Source of the DNA: Virgisporangium ochraceum
GTDB taxonomy: Bacteria; Actinomycetota; Actinomycetes; Mycobacteriales; Micromonosporaceae
Assembly (NCBI RefSeq): GCF_016863655.1
Contig: NZ_BOPH01000125.1
Span: forward strand, 1 to 64,000
Length of the DNA stretch: 64,000 nt
Reading direction: 5' to 3'
A program made the position numbers and the translations under genes. The notes beneath the pieces were generated by a model. The model saw only the letters and a program-made list of their open reading frames with translations. It was not told the origin of the DNA and did no database searches. This document shows, one piece after another, positions 9,570 to 17,931 of the stretch; the first letter of the stretch is position 1, and each line of letters starts with the position of its first letter.

Positions 9570-10574
9570 CTAGCCGGCGGCCGACCACACGGCGATCTGG
9601 GCGCGGGTGCGGACCCCCAGCTTGTTGCGCAGGTGCTCCAGGTGCGCGTCGACCGTGCGGACCGACACGCCGAGCCGGCGGCCGATGTCGGCGTTGGTCA
9701 GGCCCGCCGCGAGGAGCGCGGCCACCTGGCGTTCCCGCGCGGTGACCGGCTTCGTGGCGGTCACCGCGCCGGCGGCGGGCGCGTGCCGGTCGAGGAACGA
9801 CCGGATGGCGCCGACGGCGGCGTCGACCCGCTCGGCGTAGATCGGCTGTGCCCGGCCCTCCAGCGCCACGAGCTGCGCGCCGGGGATGAGCCCGGCCATG
9901 CGGCGGCCGAGATCGAACGGCACGGCCCGGCTGCCGCGCCGGTGCAGGACCAGCGTGGGCACCCGGATCGCGGGCAGTACCGCGCCGACGCGCATGCGGT
10001 AGTACATGTCCAGGAGGTCGGCGGCCATCCCGGCGGTCGCGGCGCCGCGCTGCAACCGGGCGAAGCCGGCGACGGACTCCGCCGGGGCGTCGGGCAGCCA
10101 GATGTCCGCGAGGACCCGGGATCCGAGACCCCAGTGCGCCCGCACCGTCGACAGGACCGAGGCCCGCACGTCGGCGGGTGCGAGCTGCCCGCCGTCGGCG
10201 CAGCTGCCGTAGACCAGCAGGGCCGTCACGGCGTCGGGACGCCGGGCCGCGTGCGCGGCCGCCACCTGCCCGCCCTCGCACGACCCCAGCAGGGCGTAGC
10301 GGTCGAGGCCGAGCTGGCCGGTCAGCGCGTCGAGGACAGCCAGCTCCGACTCCAGCGTGAAGTCGTCACGGGACCGGTTGGACAGGCCGCAGCCGACCCG
10401 GTCGTACCGGATGACGGTGTACTCCCGCGCGAGCTCCTCGACGAACCGGCGGTGGTCGGGCAGGTCCCACATCAGCTCCAGGTGGGAGATCCAGCCGAGC
10501 AGGTAGACCAGCGGCGGACCGCTGCCGGTGACCGAGTACGCGACCTGGCCGGCCGGCGTGGATACGAACCTCAC
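9570..10574 (-). CDS. LuxR-type regulator with N-terminal degenerate alpha/beta-hydrolase domain
   Basis: Two-domain protein of 334 aa. Residues about 1-265 have an alpha/beta-hydrolase fold (HG-like loop GSGPPLVYLLGWISH, strand VIRYDRVGCGLS). Residues about 275-334 form a LuxR/NarL helix-turn-helix (ARERQVAALLAAGLTNADIG, then VSVRTVDAHLEHLRNKLGV). The catalytic triad looks dismantled: the nucleophile elbow reads LLGSCEGG (Cys where Ser is usual), the acid loop reads RRGSRAVPF (Ser for Asp) and the terminal loop reads EGRAQPIY (Gln for His). The hydrolase part therefore probably acts as a ligand sensor. It diverges from the TetR gene with a palindrome between them. Confidence 0.85.
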   Translation of the reverse strand: MRFVSTPAGQVAYSVTGSGPPLVYLLGWISHLELMWDLPDHRRFVEELAREYTVIRYDRVGCGLSNRSRDDFTLESELAVLDALTGQLGLDRYALLGSCEGGQVAAAHAARRPDAVTALLVYGSCADGGQLAPADVRASVLSTVRAHWGLGSRVLADIWLPDAPAESVAGFARLQRGAATAGMAADLLDMYYRMRVGAVLPAIRVPTLVLHRRGSRAVPFDLGRRMAGLIPGAQLVALEGRAQPIYAERVDAAVGAIRSFLDRHAPAAGAVTATKPVTARERQVAALLAAGLTNADIGRRLGVSVRTVDAHLEHLRNKLGVRTRAQIAVWSAAG

Positions 10575-10643
10575 CAGGTCAGCGTGCCAGCCCGGCCGAC
10601 CGGGAGCGGCGACGAGTTCCCGACAGTAGAATGGACCCGCCCA

Positions 10644-10657
10644 ATCGATCGATCGAT
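10644..10657. promoter_or_regulatory. 14-bp perfect palindrome ATCGATCGATCGAT
   Basis: A perfect palindrome lies in the short divergent region between the LuxR-hydrolase gene (start 10574) and the TetR gene (start about 10670). Its position is that of an autoregulatory TetR operator. It argues against starting the TetR gene at ATG 10631, which would place the operator inside the coding region. Confidence 0.5.
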
Positions 10658-10669
10658 AGAGTGGTGGAG

Positions 10670-11338
10670 ATGACCGGGGTCGACGCCGTGCGTCAGGCGG
10701 CCGTGTCGCTGTTCGCGCGGCAGGGCTACGCCGGCACCGGCATCCGCGAGCTGGGCCGCGCGGTCGGCCTCACGTCGGCCACCCTGTACCACTACGCCGG
10801 CGCCAAGGAGGACCTGCTCGCCGGCGTCATGCGCGACGCGCTGGCCGAGCTGCTGCGGTCGGCGCGCGACGCGGTGGACGGCCCCGGCGTCCCGGACGGC
10901 CCGGCCGTCCAGCTCGCCCGGCTCGTCGCCGTCCACGTGGGCTTCTCGGCGGTCAACCCGCAGACCACGCGGGTCACCGACCACGAGGTCCGGGCGCTGT
11001 CCCCGGCCACGCGGGCCGAGCTGGTCGGCATGCGCGACGACTACGAGGCGATGTTCGCCCGGGTGCTCGACCGCGGCGCCCGCACGGCGGTGTTCGCGCT
11101 GACCGACGTCCGGCTGGCCCGGCTCGGCCTGCTCGGGATGTGCAACGGCGTGGCGAACTGGTACCAGTCGGGCGGGCGGGTCGACCTGGAGACCCTGCAG
11201 GAGCGCTTCATCGAGTTCACCTGCCGCATGGTCGGCACCCCCGTCCTGCACCTGGCGGACCTCGGTCCCCTCGCCCCACCGGTGCGGCTGGCCTGCGAGC
11301 CGCCCACCTCGACGACGTCACGGGAGGAATCCGCATGA
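10670..11338 (+). CDS. TetR-family regulator of the acyl-CoA carboxylase operon
   Basis: TetR repressor of 222 aa with the helix-turn-helix at about residues 20-50 (GTGIRELGRAVGLTSATLYH, then AGAKEDLLAGVM). The C-terminal ligand domain has no recognisable specificity. I start at ATG 10670; GTG 10661, GTG 10664 and ATG 10631 are in frame, and no site has a well-spaced Shine-Dalgarno. Its stop overlaps the ATG of the carboxyltransferase gene (ATGA), so it is the first gene of that operon and probably controls it in response to an acyl-CoA or a branched-chain degradation intermediate. Confidence 0.85.
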   Translation: MTGVDAVRQAAVSLFARQGYAGTGIRELGRAVGLTSATLYHYAGAKEDLLAGVMRDALAELLRSARDAVDGPGVPDGPAVQLARLVAVHVGFSAVNPQTTRVTDHEVRALSPATRAELVGMRDDYEAMFARVLDRGARTAVFALTDVRLARLGLLGMCNGVANWYQSGGRVDLETLQERFIEFTCRMVGTPVLHLADLGPLAPPVRLACEPPTSTTSREESA

Positions 11339-12903
11339 CCACCGCAGCCGCGCTGCGCAGCACCGTCGACCCGGGTGGTGAGCAGGCCGTCCGCAACGCG
11401 GAGTCGCACCGGGCGCTCGTCGCCGACCTCAACGCCCAGCTCGCCACGGCCCGGCTGGGTGGACCGGCGCGGTCGCGGGCGCGGCACGTCGAGCGGGGCA
11501 AGATGCTGCCGCGCGACCGGGTCGACTCCCTCCTCGACCCCGGGTCGCCGTTCCTGGAGCTGTCGCCGCTGGCCGCGCACGGCCTCTACGACGGCGACGC
11601 ACCGGCGGCCGGGATGATCACCGGGGTCGGGCGGGTGTCGGGCCGGGAGTGTGTGGTGGTCGCGAACGACGCCACGGTCAAGGGCGGCACCTACTACCCG
11701 ATGACGGTCAAGAAGCACCTGCGGGCGCAGGAGGTGGCGCTGCACAACCGGCTGCCCTGTATCTACCTGGTCGACTCGGGCGGCGCGTTCCTCCCGCGGC
11801 AGGACGAGGTGTTCCCCGACCGCGAGCACTTCGGGCGGATCTTCTACAACCAGGCGCAGATGTCGGGCCTCGGCATCCCGCAGATCGCCGCGGTGCTGGG
11901 GTCGTGCACGGCAGGCGGCGCCTACGTGCCGGCGATGTCCGACGAGGCGGTGATCGTCCGCGACCAGGGGACGATCTTCCTGGGCGGGCCGCCGCTGGTG
12001 AAGGCGGCCACCGGCGAGGTGGTCACCGCCGAGGAGCTGGGCGGCGGCGACCTGCACTCGCGGGTCTCGGGCGTCACCGACCACCTGGCCAACGACGACG
12101 CGCACGCCCTGCGGATCGTCCGGTCGATCGTGTCGACGCTGGGACCGCGCGCCCCGCGCCCCTGGGACGTGGCGCCGACCGAGGCCCCGGTGGTCGACCC
12201 GGCCGACCTGTACGCGGCCGTGCCGACCGACTCCCGGATCCCGTACGACGTGCGCGAGGTGATCGCGCGGGTCGTCGACGGGTCGCGACTGCACGAGTTC
12301 AAGGCCGGGTACGGCACGACGCTGGTCACCGGGTTCGCGCGCATCCACGGCCACCCGGTCGGGATCGTGGCGAACAACGGGATCCTGTTCTCCGAGTCGG
12401 CGCTCAAGGGCGCACACTTCGTGGAGCTGTGCGACCAGCGCGGGGTCCCGTTGGTGTTCCTGCAGAACATCTCCGGGTTCATGGTCGGCCGCGAGTACGA
12501 GGCCGGCGGCATCGCGAAGAACGGCGCGAAGATGGTCACCGCGGTGGCGTCGACGCGGGTCCCGAAGCTGACCGTGGTGATCGGCGGCTCGTTCGGCGCC
12601 GGGAACTACGCCATGTGCGGCCGGGCGTACTCGCCCCGGTTCCTGTTCATGTGGCCCAACGCGCGGATCTCGGTGATGGGCGGCGAGCAGGCCGCCACCG
12701 TGCTCGGGACCGTCGGCCGGGTGGACCCCGACGTCATCCGCGCCCAGTACGAGACGCAGGGCCACCCGTACTACTCGACCGCCCGGATCTGGGACGACGG
12801 CGTCATCGACCCCGCCGACACCCGCATGGTCCTGGGCCTGTCGCTGTCGATCGCCGCCAACGCGCCGCTGGCCGAGCCGGCCTTCGGCGTCTTCCGGATG
12901 TGA
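11335..12903 (+). CDS. accD1: acyl-CoA carboxylase beta (carboxyltransferase) subunit, methylcrotonyl-CoA type
   Basis: Carboxyltransferase of 522 aa that passes CO2 from biotin to an acyl-CoA. VANDATVKGGTYYPMTVKKH, CIYLVDSGGAFLPRQDEVFP, LGSCTAGGAYVPAMSDE and FGAGNYAMCGRAYSPRFLF match the methylcrotonyl-CoA carboxylase beta class (AccD1) better than the propionyl/acetyl class. ATG 11335 has GGGAGG upstream and overlaps the TetR stop. With the next gene it forms a two-subunit carboxylase, most likely of leucine/isovalerate catabolism. The usual partners (isovaleryl-CoA dehydrogenase, HMG-CoA lyase) are not adjacent. Confidence 0.92.
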   Translation: MTTAAALRSTVDPGGEQAVRNAESHRALVADLNAQLATARLGGPARSRARHVERGKMLPRDRVDSLLDPGSPFLELSPLAAHGLYDGDAPAAGMITGVGRVSGRECVVVANDATVKGGTYYPMTVKKHLRAQEVALHNRLPCIYLVDSGGAFLPRQDEVFPDREHFGRIFYNQAQMSGLGIPQIAAVLGSCTAGGAYVPAMSDEAVIVRDQGTIFLGGPPLVKAATGEVVTAEELGGGDLHSRVSGVTDHLANDDAHALRIVRSIVSTLGPRAPRPWDVAPTEAPVVDPADLYAAVPTDSRIPYDVREVIARVVDGSRLHEFKAGYGTTLVTGFARIHGHPVGIVANNGILFSESALKGAHFVELCDQRGVPLVFLQNISGFMVGREYEAGGIAKNGAKMVTAVASTRVPKLTVVIGGSFGAGNYAMCGRAYSPRFLFMWPNARISVMGGEQAATVLGTVGRVDPDVIRAQYETQGHPYYSTARIWDDGVIDPADTRMVLGLSLSIAANAPLAEPAFGVFRM

Positions 12904-12914
12904 GGACCCCGACC

Positions 12915-14870
12915 ATGTTCTCGACTGTTCTCGTGGCCAACCGCGGGGAGATCGCGGTGCGGGTCATGCGCACGCTGCGCCGGCTGGGGATCCGGTCGGT
13001 GGCGGTGTACTCCGACGCGGACGCCGGCGCTCCGCACGTCGCCGCGGCCGACGTGGCGGTGCGGCTGGGGCCCGCGGCGGCGGCGGAGTCGTACCTGTCG
13101 ATCGACCGGGTCATCGACGCGGCGAAGGCCACCGGGGCGGAGGCGATCCACCCCGGCTACGGCTTCCTGTCCGAGAACACCGCGTTCGCGGCCGCGTGCG
13201 AGCGGGCCGGCATCGTGTTCGTCGGGCCGCCCGCGTCGGCGATCGAGGCGATGGGCGACAAGATCCGCGCGAAGGAGACCGTCGCCAAGGCCGGCGTCCC
13301 CGTCGTGCCGGGCTCCGACGGCTCGGGGCTGTCCGACGACGAGCTCGCGCTCGCCGTCGAGCGGGTCGGCTACCCGGTGCTGCTCAAGCCGTCGGCGGGT
13401 GGCGGCGGGAAGGGCATGCGCGCGGTCCACCGGGCGGAGGACCTGCGTGACGCGATCGCGTCGGCCCGCCGCGAGGCGAGGGGCTCGTTCGGCGACGACA
13501 CGCTGCTGGTCGAGCGGCTGGTCACCAACCCGCGGCACATCGAGCTCCAGGTTCTCGCCGACACCCACGGCACGGTCGTGCACCTGGGCGAGCGGGAGTG
13601 CTCGCTGCAGCGGCGGCACCAGAAGATCGTCGAGGAGGCGCCGTCGCCGCTGCTCACCGCCGACCAGCGGGAGGCGATGGGCGCCGCCGCGTGCGAGGCC
13701 GCCCGCGCCTGCGGCTACGCCGGTGCGGGCACCGTGGAGTTCATCGTCGACGGCAACCGCCCCGACGACTGGTTCTTCATGGAGATGAACACCCGGCTGC
13801 AGGTCGAGCACCCGGTCACCGAGGAGGTGTACGGCGTCGACCTGGTCGAGGCGCAGCTGCGGGTCGCGGCCGGCGAGCGGGCGCCGTGGCCGGCGGTCCT
13901 CCGACCCGACGGACACGCGATCGAGGTCCGCGTCTACGCCGAGGACCCCGCCGCCGGCTTCCTGCCGACCGGCGGGCGCGTCCTGGCCTGGCGCGCGCCG
14001 GCGGGCGTGCGCACCGACGCCGGGATCGCGGAGGGCGGCGTGGTCGGCTCCGACTACGACCCGATGCTCGCCAAGATCATCGCGCACGGGCCGGACCGGG
14101 CCGCCGCGATCAGACGGCTCGACGCCGCCCTCCGCGACACCGTGCTGCTCGGCCTCGGCAGCAACCTGGCGTTCCTGCGCGCGCTGCTCGCCGACCCGGA
14201 CGTGCGCGCCGGGAACCTCGACACCGGCCTCGTCGAACGCAGGCTCGCCGACCTCACCGCCCGGGAGGTGCCCGACGACGTCCTCGGCGCCGCGACCGGC
14301 ATCGCCCTGCTCGGGCTGGAACCGTCCGCACCGGTCGTGGACCCGTTCGACATCCCCGGCGGTTGGCGCCTGGGCGAGGACGCCTGGACCACCCGCACCC
14401 TGGAGGTGCAGGGCCACGCCCCCGTCGAGGTCCGCTCCCGCGGCCGCGCCGCCGACGCCGAGGTGTCCATCGCCGGTGGGGCGCCGGTGCGCACCTCGAC
14501 GGGTCCACGCATCCATTCCCAGGACGGGGTGAGCCGGACCTACGTCGCGGCCCGCGCCGCCGACGGCACGCTGTGGATCGCCCGCGACGGCCACACGTGG
14601 GCGATCCGCGAGCACGAGGCGCTCGACGCCGCCGCCTCCACCGGCGCCGCGGGCGCCGGCGGTCCGGTGCTCTCGCCGATGCCCGGCACCGTGACCGTCG
14701 TCGAGGTCACCGAGGGCCAGCAGGTGTCGGCGGGGCAGCGGCTGGTCGTCGTGGAGGCGATGAAGATGGAGCACGTGCTCACCGCCCCGGTCGACGGCAC
14801 GGTCAGCGACCTGCGGGCCCGCGCCGGTGCCACCGTCGCGAAGGACGCGGTGCTACTCGTCCTGCAGTAG
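12915..14870 (+). CDS. accA1: acyl-CoA carboxylase alpha subunit (biotin carboxylase plus biotin carrier)
   Basis: 651-aa fusion. Biotin carboxylase occupies residues about 1-450 (MFSTVLVANRGEIAVRVMRT, the ATP-grasp glycine loop KPSAGGGGKGM, and EMNTRLQVEHPVTEEVYG). The biotin carrier domain is at the C terminus, with biotinylation lysine in VEAMKMEHVL. It starts 11 bases after accD1 and is part of the same transcript. Its 3' end overlaps the convergent IclR gene by 18 bases. Substrate is inferred from the partner: 3-methylcrotonyl-CoA or a similar branched acyl-CoA. Confidence 0.93.
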   Translation: MFSTVLVANRGEIAVRVMRTLRRLGIRSVAVYSDADAGAPHVAAADVAVRLGPAAAAESYLSIDRVIDAAKATGAEAIHPGYGFLSENTAFAAACERAGIVFVGPPASAIEAMGDKIRAKETVAKAGVPVVPGSDGSGLSDDELALAVERVGYPVLLKPSAGGGGKGMRAVHRAEDLRDAIASARREARGSFGDDTLLVERLVTNPRHIELQVLADTHGTVVHLGERECSLQRRHQKIVEEAPSPLLTADQREAMGAAACEAARACGYAGAGTVEFIVDGNRPDDWFFMEMNTRLQVEHPVTEEVYGVDLVEAQLRVAAGERAPWPAVLRPDGHAIEVRVYAEDPAAGFLPTGGRVLAWRAPAGVRTDAGIAEGGVVGSDYDPMLAKIIAHGPDRAAAIRRLDAALRDTVLLGLGSNLAFLRALLADPDVRAGNLDTGLVERRLADLTAREVPDDVLGAATGIALLGLEPSAPVVDPFDIPGGWRLGEDAWTTRTLEVQGHAPVEVRSRGRAADAEVSIAGGAPVRTSTGPRIHSQDGVSRTYVAARAADGTLWIARDGHTWAIREHEALDAAASTGAAGAGGPVLSPMPGTVTVVEVTEGQQVSAGQRLVVVEAMKMEHVLTAPVDGTVSDLRARAGATVAKDAVLLVLQ

Positions 14871-15593
14871 CCGGGAGATCCCGCGTGCGGCGGCGCGCAC
14901 GGTCGGGGTCACGCCGCGGACCGCCGCCGCCGAGCTGCCGCGCACCACCACCGACAGGGCGGCGACGACCGTGTCGCCGGCGGTGACGGGCGCGGCGACC
15001 GACACCGCGTCGTCGGTGACCTGGCGGTCGCTGACGGCGTAACCGGTGCGGCGGACGTCGGCCAGCAGCCGTCGCAGCCGGCGCGGGTCGGTGACCGTGT
15101 GCGCGGTGAACCGGGTCAGCGGCGCGGCCAGCACCCGCTCCTGCACGTCGGGCGGCGCGTGGGCCAGGAGCACGAGCCCGACCCCGGTCGGCGGCATCGC
15201 GAAGCGCCCACCCACGCGGGTCAGCACGGCGACGGCGTCACGGGCGGCGAACCGCTCGACGAACACCACCTCGTCGTGGTCGCGCACGGCCAGTTGCACG
15301 TTCTCGTGCGTCACCTCGTACAGGTCCTCCATGAACGGCAACGCGGCCTCGCGCAGGCCGAGGCCGCGCGGGGCGAGCGCGCCGAGCTCGAACACCCGCA
15401 GGCCGATGCGGTAGCGCCCGTCGGGGCCGCGTTCGAGGCCGCCCCAGGCGACCAGTTCGGCGACCAGGCGGTGCGCGGTCGAGACCGGCAGGCCGACGCC
15501 GCGGGCGATCTGGGACAGCGTGAGCGCGGGCCGGTCGCGGGAGAACGCGTCGAGGACCGCGAGCAGCTTGCCGCCCGCGCTCGCACGGGTCAG
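14853..15593 (-). CDS. IclR-family regulator of the Rieske oxygenase operon
   Basis: IclR-type regulator (246 aa if read from CTG 15593). The winged helix is at residues about 3-60 (LTLSQIARGVGLPVSTAHRL) and the ligand domain follows (MPPTGVGLVLLAHAPPDVQE). No ATG, GTG or TTG occurs in frame near the expected N terminus. The only plausible start is CTG at 15593, which overlaps the stop of the reductase gene as CTGA, mirroring the GTGA overlap elsewhere in this operon. It is the last gene of the operon and probably binds the palindrome at 17840-17878. It converges on accA1 with an 18-base overlap. Confidence 0.85.
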   Translation of the reverse strand: MTRASAGGKLLAVLDAFSRDRPALTLSQIARGVGLPVSTAHRLVAELVAWGGLERGPDGRYRIGLRVFELGALAPRGLGLREAALPFMEDLYEVTHENVQLAVRDHDEVVFVERFAARDAVAVLTRVGGRFAMPPTGVGLVLLAHAPPDVQERVLAAPLTRFTAHTVTDPRRLRRLLADVRRTGYAVSDRQVTDDAVSVAAPVTAGDTVVAALSVVVRGSSAAAVRGVTPTVRAAARGISRLLQDE

Positions 15594-16525
15594 AGGTCCA
15601 GGACCAGTCTCGGCCCCGCCGCCCGGGACACACAGACGAACATCGTGTCGTTGGCCGCCCGTTCGTCCGGGGTCAGCAGCGAGTCCCGGTGGTCGACCCG
15701 GCCCGCCAGCACCGGCGTCTCGCAGGTTCCGCACGTTCCCTCCCGGCATGACGAGAGCACCTCGACCCCGGCCTCCTCGAGCGCCCGCAGCACAGACTGG
15801 TTCGGCGGGACGGTCAGGGTCAACCCGCTCGCGGCGAGCTCCACCTCGAACGCCTCCAGCGGGCCGGCCGCGGCGCGGGGCGCGAACCGTTCGACGTGCA
15901 GGCTGCCGGCCGGCCAGGCCGCGCACCGCCGTTCGACGGCCGACAGCAACGGTTCCGGCCCGCAGCAGTAGACCGCGGTGCCGGCGAGGGGACGGCCCAG
16001 GACGCGGTCGAGGTCGATGAGGCCCACCTCGTCCTGCGGGTACAGGGTCGCGCGCGCGCCCAGCGCGTCCAGGAACGCCATCGACCGGCGGCTGCGGCCG
16101 CCGTAGTGCAGGTCCCAGTGCGCGCCCGCGGCCGCGACGGCCGCGACCATGGGAACGATCGGGGTGACGCCGATGCCGCCGGCGATGAACAGGTAGCGCG
16201 GCGCGTCGACGAGCGCGAAGTGGTTGCGCGGCCCGCGGGCGTCGACCACGGTGCCCTCCCGCACGGCGTCGTGCACGTGTGCGGACCCGCCGCGCCCGTC
16301 CGGTTCCCGCAGGACCCCGATGCGCCACGTCGTGCGGTCGGCCGGGTCCCCGCACAGCGAGTACTGCCGGACCATGCCACCGGGCAGCCGCAGGTCGATG
16401 TGCGCGCCCGGGTCCCAGGGCGGCAACGGTGCTCCGGTCGCGTCGGCGAGGTCCAGCACGGCGACGCCCTCGGCGCCGGCCACCCGGCGGGTGACGCGCA
16501 ACCGGAGGTCCACCTCGTCGCGCAC
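15590..16525 (-). CDS. phthalate-dioxygenase/VanB-type ferredoxin reductase
   Basis: 311-aa iron-sulphur flavoprotein reductase passing NADH/NADPH electrons to a Rieske oxygenase. Order is FMN domain (RQYSLCGDPADRTTWRIGV), NAD domain (LFIAGGIGVTPIVPMV) and a C-terminal plant-type [2Fe-2S] domain (SSCREGTCGTCETPV, fourth Cys in MFVCVSRA). GTG 16525 is chosen: it begins the conserved fold and lies 2 bases after the stop of the 82-aa gene. Partner is the oxygenase at 16773-17810. The terminal CTC TGA forms the overlap with the IclR gene. Confidence 0.9.
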   Translation of the reverse strand: MRDEVDLRLRVTRRVAGAEGVAVLDLADATGAPLPPWDPGAHIDLRLPGGMVRQYSLCGDPADRTTWRIGVLREPDGRGGSAHVHDAVREGTVVDARGPRNHFALVDAPRYLFIAGGIGVTPIVPMVAAVAAAGAHWDLHYGGRSRRSMAFLDALGARATLYPQDEVGLIDLDRVLGRPLAGTAVYCCGPEPLLSAVERRCAAWPAGSLHVERFAPRAAAGPLEAFEVELAASGLTLTVPPNQSVLRALEEAGVEVLSSCREGTCGTCETPVLAGRVDHRDSLLTPDERAANDTMFVCVSRAAGPRLVLDL

Positions 16526-16527
16526 TG

Positions 16528-16776
16528 TCAGGCCGGGACGGTGGGGCGGCGGCGGATGAGCGCCGGATCGGTGACCAGATGAGCCGGCGGCTCCGCTGGC
16601 GTTTCGACCGGCTCGGTTACGGATGCGTGCGCCGGATGCGCCGACAGCCACTCCCACAGCCGCACCGGATCGTCGGCCTCGGCCCGCGCGCCGCAGTGGC
16701 ACGTGCCGTGGAGACGGTCGGAGCCCGGCAGCCAGCCGACCCGGGTCCGACGGCTCACGCCGGGCCGGCCGCTCAC
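16528..16776 (-). CDS. small CHC-motif protein between Rieske oxygenase and reductase genes
   Basis: 82-aa protein of unknown family. It has one cysteine/histidine motif, HGTCHCGARAEADDPVRLWE, around residues 23-42, an acidic Trp-containing helix and a Pro/Glu-rich tail. GTG 16776 overlaps the stop of the oxygenase (GTGA), and its stop lies 2 bases before the reductase start, so the three genes are translated as a unit. This argues for a real gene, perhaps an accessory or metal-binding partner of the oxygenase. Too short and atypical to be a Rieske ferredoxin. Confidence 0.65.
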   Translation of the reverse strand: MSGRPGVSRRTRVGWLPGSDRLHGTCHCGARAEADDPVRLWEWLSAHPAHASVTEPVETPAEPPAHLVTDPALIRRRPTVPA

Positions 16777-17810
16777 GGCGCACCGGCCGCGAGGCGGGCG
16801 ATCATCTTCCGGGCGGCCAGGCCGCCCGTGTCGATGTTGATCGACAGTTCCTGGTAGCCGTCCGGCTCGCCGGTCAGCACGCGCTCCAGGACGTTCAACG
16901 CCGCCACGTCCTGGAGCACGACGGTGCGGTTGCTCTCGCGCAGGAAGTCCGACACCTGCTCGTCGTCGAGGGCGAAGTCGCGGGCGACGGCCCAGAAGTC
17001 GTGGGTCGACGACTCCGTCTCCGGGGTGATCGCGTACACGACCTCGACGTGGAACGCGTCCGGGTCGGTGCCGTCGGCGTTCGGGAGCACGCCGACCGGT
17101 GCGACGCGGCTGTGGAGCGTGTAGAGGCACGGCGGGGTGAACTCGATGTCCTGCCAGCGCGTGATCCGCCCGGTGATGCCGGTGCTCTTCGCGTAGAACG
17201 GCGGGCAGGCGGCGTCGGCCATCCGCCGGGAGACGTGGACGACGCCGGCCGCGTCGTCGACCTCGGTGGTGATCGGGGTGTCGGCCACCTCGGGCGTGCC
17301 GATGTATCCGCCGTGCAGATACGTCTCGTGCGACAGGTCCATCAGGTTGTCGACGAGCAGGCTGGCGCGCGCCGCGAGCGGCTCCATGCCCGACACGGTC
17401 GTCCAGCCCGCCATGTCCAGCCACGGCGCCCGCGGGACCGGCAAAGTCGCCGCGCTGTGCGGGTCACCGATGAACACCCACACGAAGGAGTCCTGTTCGA
17501 CGACCGGATACGTCCTGAGCCGCGCCGTACGCGGGATCCGGGTCTGGCCGGGGACGGCGACGCACACGCCGTCGGCGCCGTAGGTGAAGCCGTGGTAGCC
17601 GCAGACGACGGTGTCGCCGACGAGGTGGCTGGGCGGTTCCGACAACGGGAACCGGCGGTGCACGCAGCGGTCGCTCATCGCGGTGACCCGGCCGTCGCCG
17701 GTGCGCCAGAAGAGGATGGACTCGCCGCAGACCGTGCGGCTGAACGGTTCCCGGCCGACCTCCCGGCCGAATGCCGCCACGTACCACTGGTTGCGCACGA
17801 TCGAGGTCAT
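16773..17810 (-). CDS. Rieske non-haem iron oxygenase, VanA-like
   Basis: 345-aa oxygenase subunit of a two-component aromatic monooxygenase or demethylase. The Rieske ligands are present: CVHRRF at residues about 48-53 and CGYHGF about 69-74. The catalytic mononuclear iron site reads NLMDLSHETYLHGG (about residue 165), matching DxxHxxxxH. Similarity is to vanillate O-demethylase and related caffeine or dicamba demethylases; substrate unknown. ATG 17810 begins the typical start SIVRNQWYVAAFG. First gene of the four-gene minus-strand operon, about 40 bases behind a strong palindrome. Confidence 0.92.
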   Translation of the reverse strand: MTSIVRNQWYVAAFGREVGREPFSRTVCGESILFWRTGDGRVTAMSDRCVHRRFPLSEPPSHLVGDTVVCGYHGFTYGADGVCVAVPGQTRIPRTARLRTYPVVEQDSFVWVFIGDPHSAATLPVPRAPWLDMAGWTTVSGMEPLAARASLLVDNLMDLSHETYLHGGYIGTPEVADTPITTEVDDAAGVVHVSRRMADAACPPFYAKSTGITGRITRWQDIEFTPPCLYTLHSRVAPVGVLPNADGTDPDAFHVEVVYAITPETESSTHDFWAVARDFALDDEQVSDFLRESNRTVVLQDVAALNVLERVLTGEPDGYQELSINIDTGGLAARKMIARLAAGAP

Positions 17811-17839
17811 GGGCGTCAGTGTGGGCGCGGTCACGACCC

Positions 17840-17878
17840 GGCGGAAGCGACATTTCCGCCTGGCGGAAATGTTCCGCC
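17840..17878. promoter_or_regulatory. double palindromic operator of alternating GGCGGAA/TTCCGCC half-sites
   Basis: Four half-sites alternate: GGCGGAA 17840-17846, TTCCGCC 17854-17860, GGCGGAA 17862-17868 and TTCCGCC 17872-17878. The inner pair extends to a perfect palindrome of 11-base arms around a single T (17850-17872). It lies about 40 bases upstream of the oxygenase ATG and 54 bases from the divergent DUF1877 gene. This is the kind of site expected for an IclR-family dimer or tetramer, and an IclR gene closes the same operon. Confidence 0.7.
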
Positions 17879-17931
17879 GTGCGCGGCCATGACACACTGG
17901 CCGCCGTCCATCGATACGGGGGAGAACAGCA

